A DNA stretch of 12,276 bases from an uncultured Spirochaetia bacterium (GCA_937960625.1 CALGPD010000014.1:1-12276), one strand, 5' to 3'; shown: positions 1-6,987, numbered from the stretch's first letter. Numbers and translations are program-made. The notes: generated by a model not told the origin, from the sequence alone.

Positions 1-725
1 CTTTTAAATTTACAGCGCAAGGTTCTATTGCTGTAGAATTAACTAGAATTAATAATTACTATAAGTTCAGCGTTATTGATACGGGAATAGGAATTAACGA
101 AAAGGATCAGGAATATATTTTCGATATGTTTAGGCAGGTTGAAGTTGCTGATACCAGAAAATACAGCGGGTCAGGATTAGGTTTGGCTATTTGTACGAAA
201 CTCGTGAATATGCTAGGTGGAGAAATTTGGGTAGACAGCCAGCCGGGGAAAGGAAGTAGTTTTAGTTTTACAATTCCTGTATTAAAACCGCCTGATAAAA
301 AGCATACTGTTTCTGAAAATTCTGAAGAGCATAGTAATACATTAAATGATTGTAAAATTTTATTTGCGGAAGACAATGAAAATAATTTTCTTTTTATAGA
401 AGAAGTTTTATCAGACTATACTAACTATACATTCAGAGGGTTTAAAGACGGCTTACCATTATTAAAAGAGTTTAAAAATAATCCCGTTTATGATATTATT
501 CTTCTTGATATCCAGATGATTGAAATGGGCGGCTTTGAAACACTAAAACAAATCAGGAAAATTGATAAGAACATTCCCGTTATTGCTATCAGTGCTTTTG
601 CATCTGAAATTGATAAAAGAGAATACATTGATAACGGGTTTACTGACTTTATTAGTAAACCAATAGAAATAGACTCTTTTATAAATAAAATCAATAAAAT
701 AGTGCATTCGATTAATAATTCTTGA
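1..725 (+). CDS. Hybrid sensor histidine kinase, C-terminal part (HATPase_c + receiver)
   Basis: The gene is cut by the left edge; the frame is open from base 3 to a TGA at 723-725, giving about 240 residues. The visible part begins at the end of the kinase N-box (FKFT). The G1 box follows (DTGIGI, bases 78-95), then the F box (IFDMFRQVE) and the G2 box (GSGLGLAI), so the ATP-binding half looks intact. After a linker of about 25 residues comes a receiver domain with its acidic pair (AEDN), phospho-acceptor Asp at 507-509 (IILLDIQM), a Ser in the switch position (IAISAFA) and the conserved Lys (ISKP). The usual MPxMDG after the Asp has become MIEMGG. No HPt or output domain follows, so the phosphate presumably leaves to another protein. 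The REC-HD-GYP gene starting 65 bases downstream on the same strand is the obvious candidate partner (inference). The sensor domains and the H-box lie outside the window. Confidence 0.93.
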   Translation, partial: FKFTAQGSIAVELTRINNYYKFSVIDTGIGINEKDQEYIFDMFRQVEVADTRKYSGSGLGLAICTKLVNMLGGEIWVDSQPGKGSSFSFTIPVLKPPDKKHTVSENSEEHSNTLNDCKILFAEDNENNFLFIEEVLSDYTNYTFRGFKDGLPLLKEFKNNPVYDIILLDIQMIEMGGFETLKQIRKIDKNIPVIAISAFASEIDKREYIDNGFTDFISKPIEIDSFINKINKIVHSINNS

Positions 726-753
726 AATATAAATGTTATTAATTTATTATAAT
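722..753 (+). promoter_or_regulatory. Possible sigma-70 type promoter for the HD-GYP gene
   Basis: A perfect TATAAT lies at 748-753. A TTGAAA at 722-727, overlapping the stop codon of the preceding kinase gene, is the best -35 but gives a 20-nt spacer, longer than usual. The 65-nt gap is also short enough for simple co-transcription. The call is weak because the region is nearly all A and T. Confidence 0.3.
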
Positions 754-790
754 ATAGAGAATAAATATTTAATAAATAAATGGGACTACT

Positions 791-2017
791 ATGGCTTTAG
801 GAAAAATATTAATAGTAGATGATGATAAAATTAATTTAAAATTGTTGAATACAATATTAGTTAAACTTGAGTATTCTGTTATTGAAGCCGGCGATGCAAA
901 TCAGGCTTTGGAAATATTAAAATCAAATAAAAATATTGATTTAATTATTACTGATTTAATGATGCCTGATGTTGACGGTTATGAACTAACCGCAAAAATA
1001 AAAGAAAATTCAGACTTTGCAAACATTCCAATTATTATGCTGACTTCACTTGGACAGCGGAAAGATAAAATTAAAGCTCTTGAATCAGGTGTTGATGACT
1101 TTCTTAATAAACCCGTTGATAAAACTGAATTAACGCTGCGTGTAAAAGGTTTCATGAAAGTTAAAAAATATAATGACCGGCTCAGCAAGGAAAAGTTGCA
1201 TCTTGAAAAAGAATTGAATCAAACCGAAGGCAAACTTGTGCAAACTTTAGATGAACTAAAGGGTATATCAGAAGACAAATCCCTGCTTGTTCAGCTCCTT
1301 GAAGAAGAGTCTATTAAACTTCTTAATGCATACAGAGAGCTTAAATTAAGCAACGAGAAACTTAAAAGCTCCAACCTACAGGTAATTCAATCTTTATCTT
1401 CAGCTGCAGAGTTCCGGGATAATGAAACCGGAATGCATATTAAAAGGATGAGTAATTATTCCGCGTTAATTGCCGGAAAACTCGGAATGTCTAATGAAGC
1501 TTGCGAAGAGCTTCTTTATACCAGTGTAATGCATGATGTTGGAAAAATAGGTATTCCCGATCATATATTGCTTAAGCCCGGCGCGTTAACAGATGATGAA
1601 TGGAATGTTATGAAAACTCATGCTTTTATCGGTTATAAAATATTAACCGGCATTAACACGGATATGATGCAAAAAGCTGCAATTATAGCTTATACACATC
1701 ATGAAAAATGGGACGGTTCGGGTTATCCAAGAGGCTTGTCCGGAGAAGATATACCTGTTGAAGGCAGGATTTGCGCAATTGCGGACGTTTTCGATGCGCT
1801 AACTTCAACAAGAGTATATAAACCGGCTTTCCCTCTGGAAAAGGCAATTTCAATTCTTAAAGAAGGAAGAGAAAAACATTTTTGCCCGGATTCTTTGGAT
1901 GTTTTTCTTAATTCTATTGATGAAGTTCTTGAGATAAAAGATGAATATCAGGAAAGTGAAGAAGATTTGGAGCGGCAAAAAGAGTTAACCGAAATGTATA
2001 GAAACAACTTAGAGTAA
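791..2017 (+). CDS. Response regulator with HD-GYP output domain (RpfG-like)
   Basis: The protein has 408 residues. Residues 5-120 form a receiver: acidic residues D10-D12, phospho-acceptor D55 (LIITDLMMPDVDG), T85 and K107 (FLNKP). Residues about 125-195 are a charged helical, probably coiled-coil linker. Residues about 200-385 are an HD-GYP domain with H216, the metal-binding HD pair H248-D249 in HDVGKIGIPD, H277, the H303-H304 pair and GYP at 311-313, so the metal-ligand set appears complete. HD-GYP proteins of this class hydrolyse cyclic-di-GMP, some preferring cGAMP; the substrate here is not shown by sequence. Phosphorylation of D55 probably controls the hydrolase. The ATG has a modest GGGA Shine-Dalgarno sequence at 782-785. 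It follows a hybrid kinase gene by 65 bases on the same strand, suggesting a kinase-output pair. A short acidic tail after residue 385 is unassigned. Confidence 0.96.
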   Translation: MALGKILIVDDDKINLKLLNTILVKLEYSVIEAGDANQALEILKSNKNIDLIITDLMMPDVDGYELTAKIKENSDFANIPIIMLTSLGQRKDKIKALESGVDDFLNKPVDKTELTLRVKGFMKVKKYNDRLSKEKLHLEKELNQTEGKLVQTLDELKGISEDKSLLVQLLEEESIKLLNAYRELKLSNEKLKSSNLQVIQSLSSAAEFRDNETGMHIKRMSNYSALIAGKLGMSNEACEELLYTSVMHDVGKIGIPDHILLKPGALTDDEWNVMKTHAFIGYKILTGINTDMMQKAAIIAYTHHEKWDGSGYPRGLSGEDIPVEGRICAIADVFDALTSTRVYKPAFPLEKAISILKEGREKHFCPDSLDVFLNSIDEVLEIKDEYQESEEDLERQKELTEMYRNNLE

Positions 2018-2031
2018 TTTTATAAACCTTT

Positions 2032-3417
2032 TTATAGTGTATTTTTTATTTCCTTAAATATTAATTTTAATTTCCGTTTTATCGGTTTATTATCTTTTAA
2101 TAACGTAATTATTTCTTTTAAGTATTTACTGTCTATTCTGGATAAAACGTATTGGCTTATTGAAATATTGTAATTGTCTTTTTTTGTTTTTATTCCCAGG
2201 GGCGCAAGGTTTTTATTTATGTTGTTAATAAAGTTTTTATAGAAAACTTCATTTTGCATTATTTCATTTTCCCATTTTGTACCCGGTTTGGGAACAAAAA
2301 GAGAAATATCCAGAGAAAGCCCGGGCATTATTCCTGTCTTTTTTGCATAAATCAATAGTTGTTCTCTTATTTTCTTACAAAGCTTAATGATTTCATTTTC
2401 AGCATTAATATCTCCGGGTAAACCTGCCATGAAATATAACTTAAAGTTATGTATACCGTGTTTTAAACTAAGATTTAAAATATTAATTATTTTTTCATCC
2501 GTATACACTTTACCGATTTTTTTCCTAACTTCAATATCCGCAGTTTCAGGAGCAATGGTTAAAGTATTTTGTCCTGAAGATTTTAAAATTTTTATAAACT
2601 CTTCAGTAATTAATTCCAGCCGTATAGAAGAGAATGAAGGTTTTCCTCCTTTTTTTAATATATATTCTACAATTTTTAGAATATCAGAATGGGAATTAGG
2701 CAAGGCACTAACAAGGCCGATTTTTGAACTGTATTTTAAACCAGTATCAATAATGTTACAAAGCGTTTCAAACGGCCATTGCCTGAAATCCGGATAATAA
2801 CTCCCTATCAAGCAGAATGGGCAATTAAATTTACATCCTCTGGAAATTTCAACGAGAAAAGCATCATTAAATATTGTATCCGAACTTAATATTACTGAGT
2901 GGGGCGGAGGGGCTTTTTCTTCCGCTTTTTGAATATTTTTGCCGAATGCGCTATTTAGTGAATCTAAAATTTCTGTTTTTGATTTTATTTTTAATATCTG
3001 CCTGATTTTATTTTCGTTTCCCTCAATTTCGCCAAAATATTGAAAGTCAAATACGGTTTCAAGAAGCTTTGGATTTAGAGTGGGAAGAATACCGCCGCAT
3101 ATTAAAGTTTGCTTTCTTCTAGCATTCTCTAGCTCCACGTTTGATAATAATAACATCTTCAAGGCATTAATCACATCGGGTTCAAAACTTATGGTAAATA
3201 CTATAATATTTGCCTGATTCAGTTTAAAGAAATTGTCCGGTGAATATACAGTGTTTTTTTCAAAAAAAAACCGGCTCATAAAAAAGTCTTCGGACAAAAA
3301 CAATTCGATTAGTTTTTGATATGCTAATGATGACATACCGGCTTTATAACTTTCTCCATAGCAAACCGCAATTTTCACGTTGCCTTTATAAGCAGTATGG
3401 ACAAATTTTTCATTCAT
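2032..3417 (-). CDS. Radical SAM protein with N-terminal B12-binding-like region
   Basis: The protein has 461 residues. The radical SAM cluster motif CxxxCxxC is at C195, C199 and C202 (RGCKFNCPFC), placed after about 190 residues of N-terminal domain. That N-terminal part (IAVCYGESYKAGMSSLAYQ near 16-34, CGGILPTLNP at 107-116) resembles the cobalamin-binding-fold region of B12-binding radical SAM proteins, but no clear DxHxxG cobalamin ligand is visible. Further radical SAM features are TIAPETADIEVRKKIGK (287-303) and FMAGLPGD (329-336). The pattern recalls the uncharacterised TIGR03960-type radical SAM proteins, in a shorter form; this is recognition by eye. The substrate is unknown. The ATG lies 2 nt after the stop of the transglycosylase gene upstream, with no strong Shine-Dalgarno sequence, so it is probably translationally coupled to that gene. 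It converges with the HD-GYP gene, leaving a 14-nt gap. Confidence 0.88.
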   Translation of the reverse strand: MNEKFVHTAYKGNVKIAVCYGESYKAGMSSLAYQKLIELFLSEDFFMSRFFFEKNTVYSPDNFFKLNQANIIVFTISFEPDVINALKMLLLSNVELENARRKQTLICGGILPTLNPKLLETVFDFQYFGEIEGNENKIRQILKIKSKTEILDSLNSAFGKNIQKAEEKAPPPHSVILSSDTIFNDAFLVEISRGCKFNCPFCLIGSYYPDFRQWPFETLCNIIDTGLKYSSKIGLVSALPNSHSDILKIVEYILKKGGKPSFSSIRLELITEEFIKILKSSGQNTLTIAPETADIEVRKKIGKVYTDEKIINILNLSLKHGIHNFKLYFMAGLPGDINAENEIIKLCKKIREQLLIYAKKTGIMPGLSLDISLFVPKPGTKWENEIMQNEVFYKNFINNINKNLAPLGIKTKKDNYNISISQYVLSRIDSKYLKEIITLLKDNKPIKRKLKLIFKEIKNTL

Positions 3418-3419
3418 TT

Positions 3420-5495
3420 TTATTTACCGTTAACGAGTAAGAAAACATAAGCATTTAATACCTTAATAATATAGTTTCTAGTTTCATCAAGCGGGATTTT
3501 TTCCACAAAATGCGCGTCGCTGATTGATCTTTTTTTATATCGTCTTATGTATCTTCTAAATCTTCCTGGGCCTGCATTATATGACCCCAACGCGTCAATT
3601 TTATTTTTAAATTTTTTAAGAAGCCATTTAATAAACTTTGCTCCCAGCTTTATATTCAGTTTGGCATTAAAAATTTCATGGATTTTAAGTTTTTTGTTTT
3701 TTGCCAGCCACCTTGCAGTATCAGGCATTTTTTGCGTAAAGCCGATTGCTCCCGCGCGTGAATGGGCAAATTCATGGAAAAAACTTTCCCCCATGACTAC
3801 TGCCTTTAAAAGGTTGCGTCCGTTATTATGCCGGAAAAGGTAATTAAAAGCATCGGGAAACATTAAATCTGCAATGTCTGTATAAAGGTTATTTGAAAGC
3901 CCGTTTTTATAAAGATAGCTTTTTAGGTGAAGAGCATATTCACAGACCGAAGGTAAACATTTTTTATCAGCAAAATATTTTATTACTGAAAGCAAATTTT
4001 TAATTCCTTTATTTTTCAAATACATCATGCTTGCTAACCATGCTCTTCTTCTGTCACCGATTTTTATAAATAAATCAGCTTTGTCAGATTTATACTCAGG
4101 CGCATTTTTCATGGCAGTAATAATGTGTTGTAATTTTCCGTTTAGATTAGATTTTTGGCTGATAAGAAACTTTTTTATTTTGTTGTTTAATTTTTTTAAT
4201 GAATAACCCATATCTTTAAGTTTTATATATGAAAGGTTTGAATAGAAATTAGAAGAACAAACCGCACTTTCTAAATAATATTTTTTTGCTCTAAACAGTT
4301 TTCCCTTCCTGAAATATATTTCTGCAACAAGGTTGTTTAAAAAAGCTCTGAATTTTTTATTTTTATTATAATGTAATATATATTTGGCAACGCGGAGAAT
4401 CTGTGAGTTATTGTATTTATTTATTTTAGCAATATAATAAATATATTTAGGGTTATGAAAATCCGTTTTAGCAAGAATTTTTAAAATATTATAATCAGGT
4501 TTTTTGTTTTTAACAGAATAAGCAAAAACGGTTTTTAGAGCGTTTAACCGGTATTTATGTTTTTCTGTAAAAGCAATTTTTCTCATGCCTTGAACATATT
4601 CTTTTTTCTTTCCCTCAAAAGACAGGCAGCGTAGAATCATATATTCGGCTTTTTGCTTTAATTCACCGCTCGAGTTAAAAATATCCATATAAAGTTTTTT
4701 TATTTCCGTTGAATATCCTTTTCTTAAAAGTATGCTGGCTTTTAAATTTTTTGTTTTATTGTTTGTATTCTTGATTTTATTAATAGAATTGATAGCAAGG
4801 CCTATCATATTTGACCTATAAGCAAGATAAGCTATCTGATAGTTTGAAAAATCATCGATGTAAGGTAAGCCCGCTCTTAACCATAATAATACAGATTTTT
4901 TGTAAAGTTTCTTGATAGGGTTTTTCAAAAATACGGAAAAATGCTTTATAAAAAGCTTTTTGTTTCGTAAACTTAATGCAGCTTCCGCTTTAAAATAACG
5001 GCTTATTTGTAAATTTAACTTATCCTGAGTAGATAGGATTTTGCTAAATAACCTTAGGTTTATCATATATTCATATGCGCGCTTTCTTGCTTTGTAATAA
5101 TACGTTGAACCCGTATCTACTTTGAGAAAATTTTGATAAGAATCAGAAAGATTTCTGTTTTCGTGATAAGCATCCCCTATTAAATAGTAAATAAAACCTG
5201 AGATTAAACTAAGTTTTTTAAGCGCGGCGTAATAATATTTTATCGCCTGCCTGTATTTTTTTAATTCATGATATGCCCAACCGGTTAGTAATTCCCCGTA
5301 AGTGTATTTAACACCATTTTGATACATTCTAATAACTGTATTAAAATCTCTAGAATAAAATGCTTTTTGAAACTCGTTGTAATTATATTTTTGTAAAACC
5401 GGTTTATAGTTGAATAGATAAACTTTTCTATCCCGGGTATTTCGGCCATATCCGCATTGAGAAAATAAAATAAGAAAGATAAATAGAAAGGGCAT
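3420..5495 (-). CDS. Lytic murein transglycosylase, SLT domain (Slt70-like), probable lipoprotein
   Basis: The protein has 691 residues from the ATG at 5495. The N-terminus is a hydrophobic segment followed by Cys14 (ILFSQC), a possible but atypical lipobox. Residues about 35-530 are helical and very Lys/Tyr-rich with TPR-like pieces (near 68-92 and 388-411), like the superhelical ring of Slt70. Residues about 560-690 form the SLT catalytic domain: catalytic E570 in MGES, AGAIGFTQKMPDTA (581-594), YNAGPGR (639-645) and ETRNY (671-675). The enzyme should cleave the MurNAc-GlcNAc bond of peptidoglycan to form 1,6-anhydroMurNAc. The ATG at 5495 is the conservative start. The only good Shine-Dalgarno sequence (GGAGGGG) lies about 28 nt further upstream, and the frame stays open to an ATT at 5519-5517 at correct spacing. 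Starting there adds eight residues (MKSIKFIL) with two lysines, making a proper signal peptide. The radical SAM gene follows after 2 nt. Confidence 0.93.
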   Translation of the reverse strand: MPFLFIFLILFSQCGYGRNTRDRKVYLFNYKPVLQKYNYNEFQKAFYSRDFNTVIRMYQNGVKYTYGELLTGWAYHELKKYRQAIKYYYAALKKLSLISGFIYYLIGDAYHENRNLSDSYQNFLKVDTGSTYYYKARKRAYEYMINLRLFSKILSTQDKLNLQISRYFKAEAALSLRNKKLFIKHFSVFLKNPIKKLYKKSVLLWLRAGLPYIDDFSNYQIAYLAYRSNMIGLAINSINKIKNTNNKTKNLKASILLRKGYSTEIKKLYMDIFNSSGELKQKAEYMILRCLSFEGKKKEYVQGMRKIAFTEKHKYRLNALKTVFAYSVKNKKPDYNILKILAKTDFHNPKYIYYIAKINKYNNSQILRVAKYILHYNKNKKFRAFLNNLVAEIYFRKGKLFRAKKYYLESAVCSSNFYSNLSYIKLKDMGYSLKKLNNKIKKFLISQKSNLNGKLQHIITAMKNAPEYKSDKADLFIKIGDRRRAWLASMMYLKNKGIKNLLSVIKYFADKKCLPSVCEYALHLKSYLYKNGLSNNLYTDIADLMFPDAFNYLFRHNNGRNLLKAVVMGESFFHEFAHSRAGAIGFTQKMPDTARWLAKNKKLKIHEIFNAKLNIKLGAKFIKWLLKKFKNKIDALGSYNAGPGRFRRYIRRYKKRSISDAHFVEKIPLDETRNYIIKVLNAYVFLLVNGK

Positions 5496-5516
5496 TAATA
5501 TAAATTTTATTGATTT

Positions 5517-5529
5517 AATATTCCCCTCC
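5517..5529 (-). promoter_or_regulatory. Strong Shine-Dalgarno sequence next to an in-frame ATT (likely true start of the transglycosylase)
   Basis: On the - strand CGGAGGGG reads from 5530 to 5523. The in-frame ATT at 5519-5517 begins 5 nt after the GGAGG core. No ATG, GTG or TTG lies in frame between this site and the ATG at 5495, nor for about 50 nt further upstream. Confidence 0.6.
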
Positions 5530-5552
5530 GTAAGAAATACTTTGTTTTTAGT

Positions 5553-5581
5553 ATAATAATTATATTTAATATTATTGTCCA
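5553..5581 (-). promoter_or_regulatory. Possible sigma-70 type promoter for the transglycosylase-radical SAM operon
   Basis: Reading the - strand, TGGACA (5581-5576) and TATTAT (5558-5553) are separated by 17 nt. A TATAAT also lies at 5564-5559 without a matching -35. Transcription would start near 5545, leaving about 16 nt before the GGAGGGG ribosome site. The high A+T content makes chance matches likely. Confidence 0.35.
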
Positions 5582-5800
5582 GTTTTATATTTACATATAA
5601 TTAAAACGGCTTTATTAATGAATTCTCTGCAAAATATTACAGAATTTGTATAAAAAATACCACGCCTTATACTATAGACTATATTACTATTGTGTTTGCT
5701 TTTTGTAATTTATTAATATATAGTAAATTAGAGAATAATAATTATTAAAAAATTTAATGTCATTTTGTCAGTTATATAATAGTGTGGTGATTTCTCCTCA

Positions 5801-5826
5801 TATTTTATGAAATTATACATAAAATA
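5801..5826. repeat. Inverted repeat TATTTTATG / CATAAAATA
   Basis: Perfect 9-bp arms at 5801-5809 and 5818-5826 flank an 8-nt centre. The centre is about 152 bp upstream of the predicted sigma-54 start, within the usual range of enhancer-binding activator sites. A further copy of CATAAAATA lies at 5869-5877. Its role as an operator is inference. Confidence 0.5.
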
Positions 5827-5888
5827 GTAAATTCTGCCGGAATATTGAAAGGTAAAATGAAATTTAAGCATAAAATACTATACGTAAA

Positions 5889-5922
5889 TAAAACTAAACA
5901 TTTTATAATTTGTTTAGTTTTA
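5889..5922. repeat. 12-bp perfect inverted repeat
   Basis: Arms at 5889-5900 and 5911-5922 (core AAACTAAACA / TGTTTAGTTT) are separated by 10 nt. It is centred about 60 bp upstream of the predicted sigma-54 transcription start. It is unlikely to be a terminator, because no gene ends nearby on either strand and there is no GC-rich stem. A protein-binding site is the more likely reading. Confidence 0.55.
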
Positions 5923-5938
5923 GGTTTACAACAATAAA

Positions 5939-5955
5939 TTGGCACAAAAATTGCA
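5939..5955 (+). promoter_or_regulatory. Sigma-54 (RpoN) -24/-12 promoter of the lipoprotein gene
   Basis: The sequence TTGGCACAAAAATTGCA matches the TGGCAC-N5-TTGCW consensus at every fixed position. The invariant GG is at 5941-5942 and the GC at 5953-5954, exactly 10 nt apart. Transcription should begin near 5966, leaving a leader of about 79 nt before the lipoprotein ATG. Such promoters require RpoN and an ATP-driven enhancer-binding activator, neither of which is encoded in this window. Confidence 0.8.
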
Positions 5956-6031
5956 TATATATTTATGTAATATTTTGAGAAGGTTTTATGTTAGAGCATA
6001 AAAATATTACTTAAATATTATTTAATATGTT

Positions 6032-6038
6032 AAAGGAG
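6032..6038 (+). promoter_or_regulatory. Shine-Dalgarno sequence AAAGGAG fixing the lipoprotein start
   Basis: AAAGGAG is 6 nt before the ATG at 6045. An in-frame ATG at 6027 overlaps the leader and would place extra residues (MLKEIE) ahead of the lysine-rich start of the signal peptide, so 6045 is preferred. Confidence 0.85.
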
Positions 6039-6044
6039 ATTGAA

Positions 6045-6938
6045 ATGAAAAAAATTATTTTGAAAACATTTGCAATTCTAACCCTTTCCCTAATGATATT
6101 CGTTTCTGCATGCAGCAAAGACGATGGCGGAGGTAGTGTTCCTACAGCTCCTGAAGTTGTAAATAATAGCGGAGGGAATGAATCCGGTTCCGGTGTTTCC
6201 GGTAACCCGGATATTACTGTTGAAGAAGGGCGGATTGTATTAACTCTAACAAGCGGCAAAATATCATTGGACGGTGTTTCCGTTCAATTAGCCACTTATG
6301 ACAGCGAAGCAAAAGAATGGAAACTCGTTGAAGGTATTACCGTAAAAGTATTGGATGAACAGGGTAATGAAATTACAGGTACTATTTATATAGATCCGAC
6401 AACGGGAAAAGTTTATTTTATTCCGAATGAGGGCTTTGATACAGGAAAGTCTTATACAATCATTGTTGAGATTAACGGTAAACAATATAAAGCTGTATTT
6501 GTTCTTGCTGTTGATGATACATGTAAATCTAACTCCATGTTTGCTCCTGTACTTTTAAGAGACAAGTCAACTTATACTGTTAATCAATTAATTTCTAACG
6601 GAAAAGCAATTTTCGGATGGGAATTCGGTTCATATTTTAGAATAAAAATGTCAGGATTAGAAGCCGGAGCTAAAGTTTTATTAACTGCATTCGGTGTATA
6701 TGATATATCCGGACATGAGTGTGAAGTTTATTATCAAAGATGGAAATCAACGGGTAAACCTGTTGAAAATTATGAGTGGAGCGGCACAGCTATTAAAATT
6801 GATGAGACAGACTCTTCACTTGACGGGCCAAATGGTGACCCTGATTATTCATTTAAGAAAACATACTTTGTCCTTAAAGTTATGAAAGACGGTGAAGACA
6901 TTACTTCAACTACTCAGGCAAAAATTATAGTATACTAA
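6045..6938 (+). CDS. Lipoprotein with Ig-like beta domain, function unknown
   Basis: The protein has 297 residues from the ATG at 6045. Residues 1-22 are a type II signal peptide (MKKIILKTF, hydrophobic core, VSAC), with lipidated Cys23. The acidic SKDD just after the Cys resembles surface-export signals known in Bacteroidota lipoproteins, though that mechanism is not established here. Residues about 28-58 form a Gly/Ser/Asn-rich flexible linker. Residues about 60-157 look like an Ig-like beta-sandwich (repeated V/T strands, IDPTTGKVYFIPNEGF at 116-131). Residues 160-297 form a second, unrecognised beta-rich region with two cysteines (C160, C226) that could form a disulfide. It is probably anchored in the outer membrane or exposed at the surface. 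It is a monocistronic unit: sigma-54 promoter upstream, strong terminator 12 nt after the stop. The biological role is unknown. Confidence 0.88.
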   Translation: MKKIILKTFAILTLSLMIFVSACSKDDGGGSVPTAPEVVNNSGGNESGSGVSGNPDITVEEGRIVLTLTSGKISLDGVSVQLATYDSEAKEWKLVEGITVKVLDEQGNEITGTIYIDPTTGKVYFIPNEGFDTGKSYTIIVEINGKQYKAVFVLAVDDTCKSNSMFAPVLLRDKSTYTVNQLISNGKAIFGWEFGSYFRIKMSGLEAGAKVLLTAFGVYDISGHECEVYYQRWKSTGKPVENYEWSGTAIKIDETDSSLDGPNGDPDYSFKKTYFVLKVMKDGEDITSTTQAKIIVY

Positions 6939-6950
6939 TAAATACTTATA

Positions 6951-6987
6951 AATAGGGCTATCTAAAAAGGGTAGCCCTATTATTTTT
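6951..6987 (+). terminator. Intrinsic terminator after the lipoprotein gene
   Basis: A perfect 10-bp stem (AATAGGGCTA 6951-6960 with TAGCCCTATT 6972-6981) can extend by three further pairs, two of them G-U, to leave a 5-nt A loop. It is followed by TATTTTT. It is the only GC-containing hairpin of this strength that I noticed in the intergenic sequence. Confidence 0.85.

Larger units (their letters stand above)
5582..5938. other. AT-rich divergent intergenic region, no convincing gene
   Basis: This stretch lies between the divergently transcribed transglycosylase and lipoprotein genes. The left part, 5582-5800, is plain AT-rich sequence in which I see nothing firm. The right part, 5801-5938, holds two inverted repeats and three copies of CATAAAATA (listed separately), just upstream of a sigma-54 promoter. 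A 26-codon ORF (5857-5937, preceded by GAAAGG) is present but unsupported. Confidence 0.6.

Noticed and set aside
2021..2036. TATAAA/TTTATA hairpin with following T-rich sequence between the convergent HD-GYP and radical SAM genes, as a terminator.
   Set aside because: The stem is six A-T pairs only and runs into the end of the radical SAM coding sequence; too weak to call.
2387..2797. 136-codon + strand ORF opposite the radical SAM gene.
   Set aside because: It is the antisense shadow of a well-supported gene with clear radical SAM motifs and has no ribosome site or family features.
5857..5937. 26-codon + strand ORF (begins MKFKHKIL) with GAAAGG upstream, ending just before the sigma-54 promoter.
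   Set aside because: It overlaps the inverted repeat, is very short, and ORFs of this size are expected by chance in AT-rich sequence; it has no recognisable signal or family.
6027..6044. Upstream in-frame ATG at 6027 as the lipoprotein start.
   Set aside because: It lies within 3 nt of the AAAGGAG site that clearly serves the ATG at 6045, and would put acidic residues ahead of the signal peptide.
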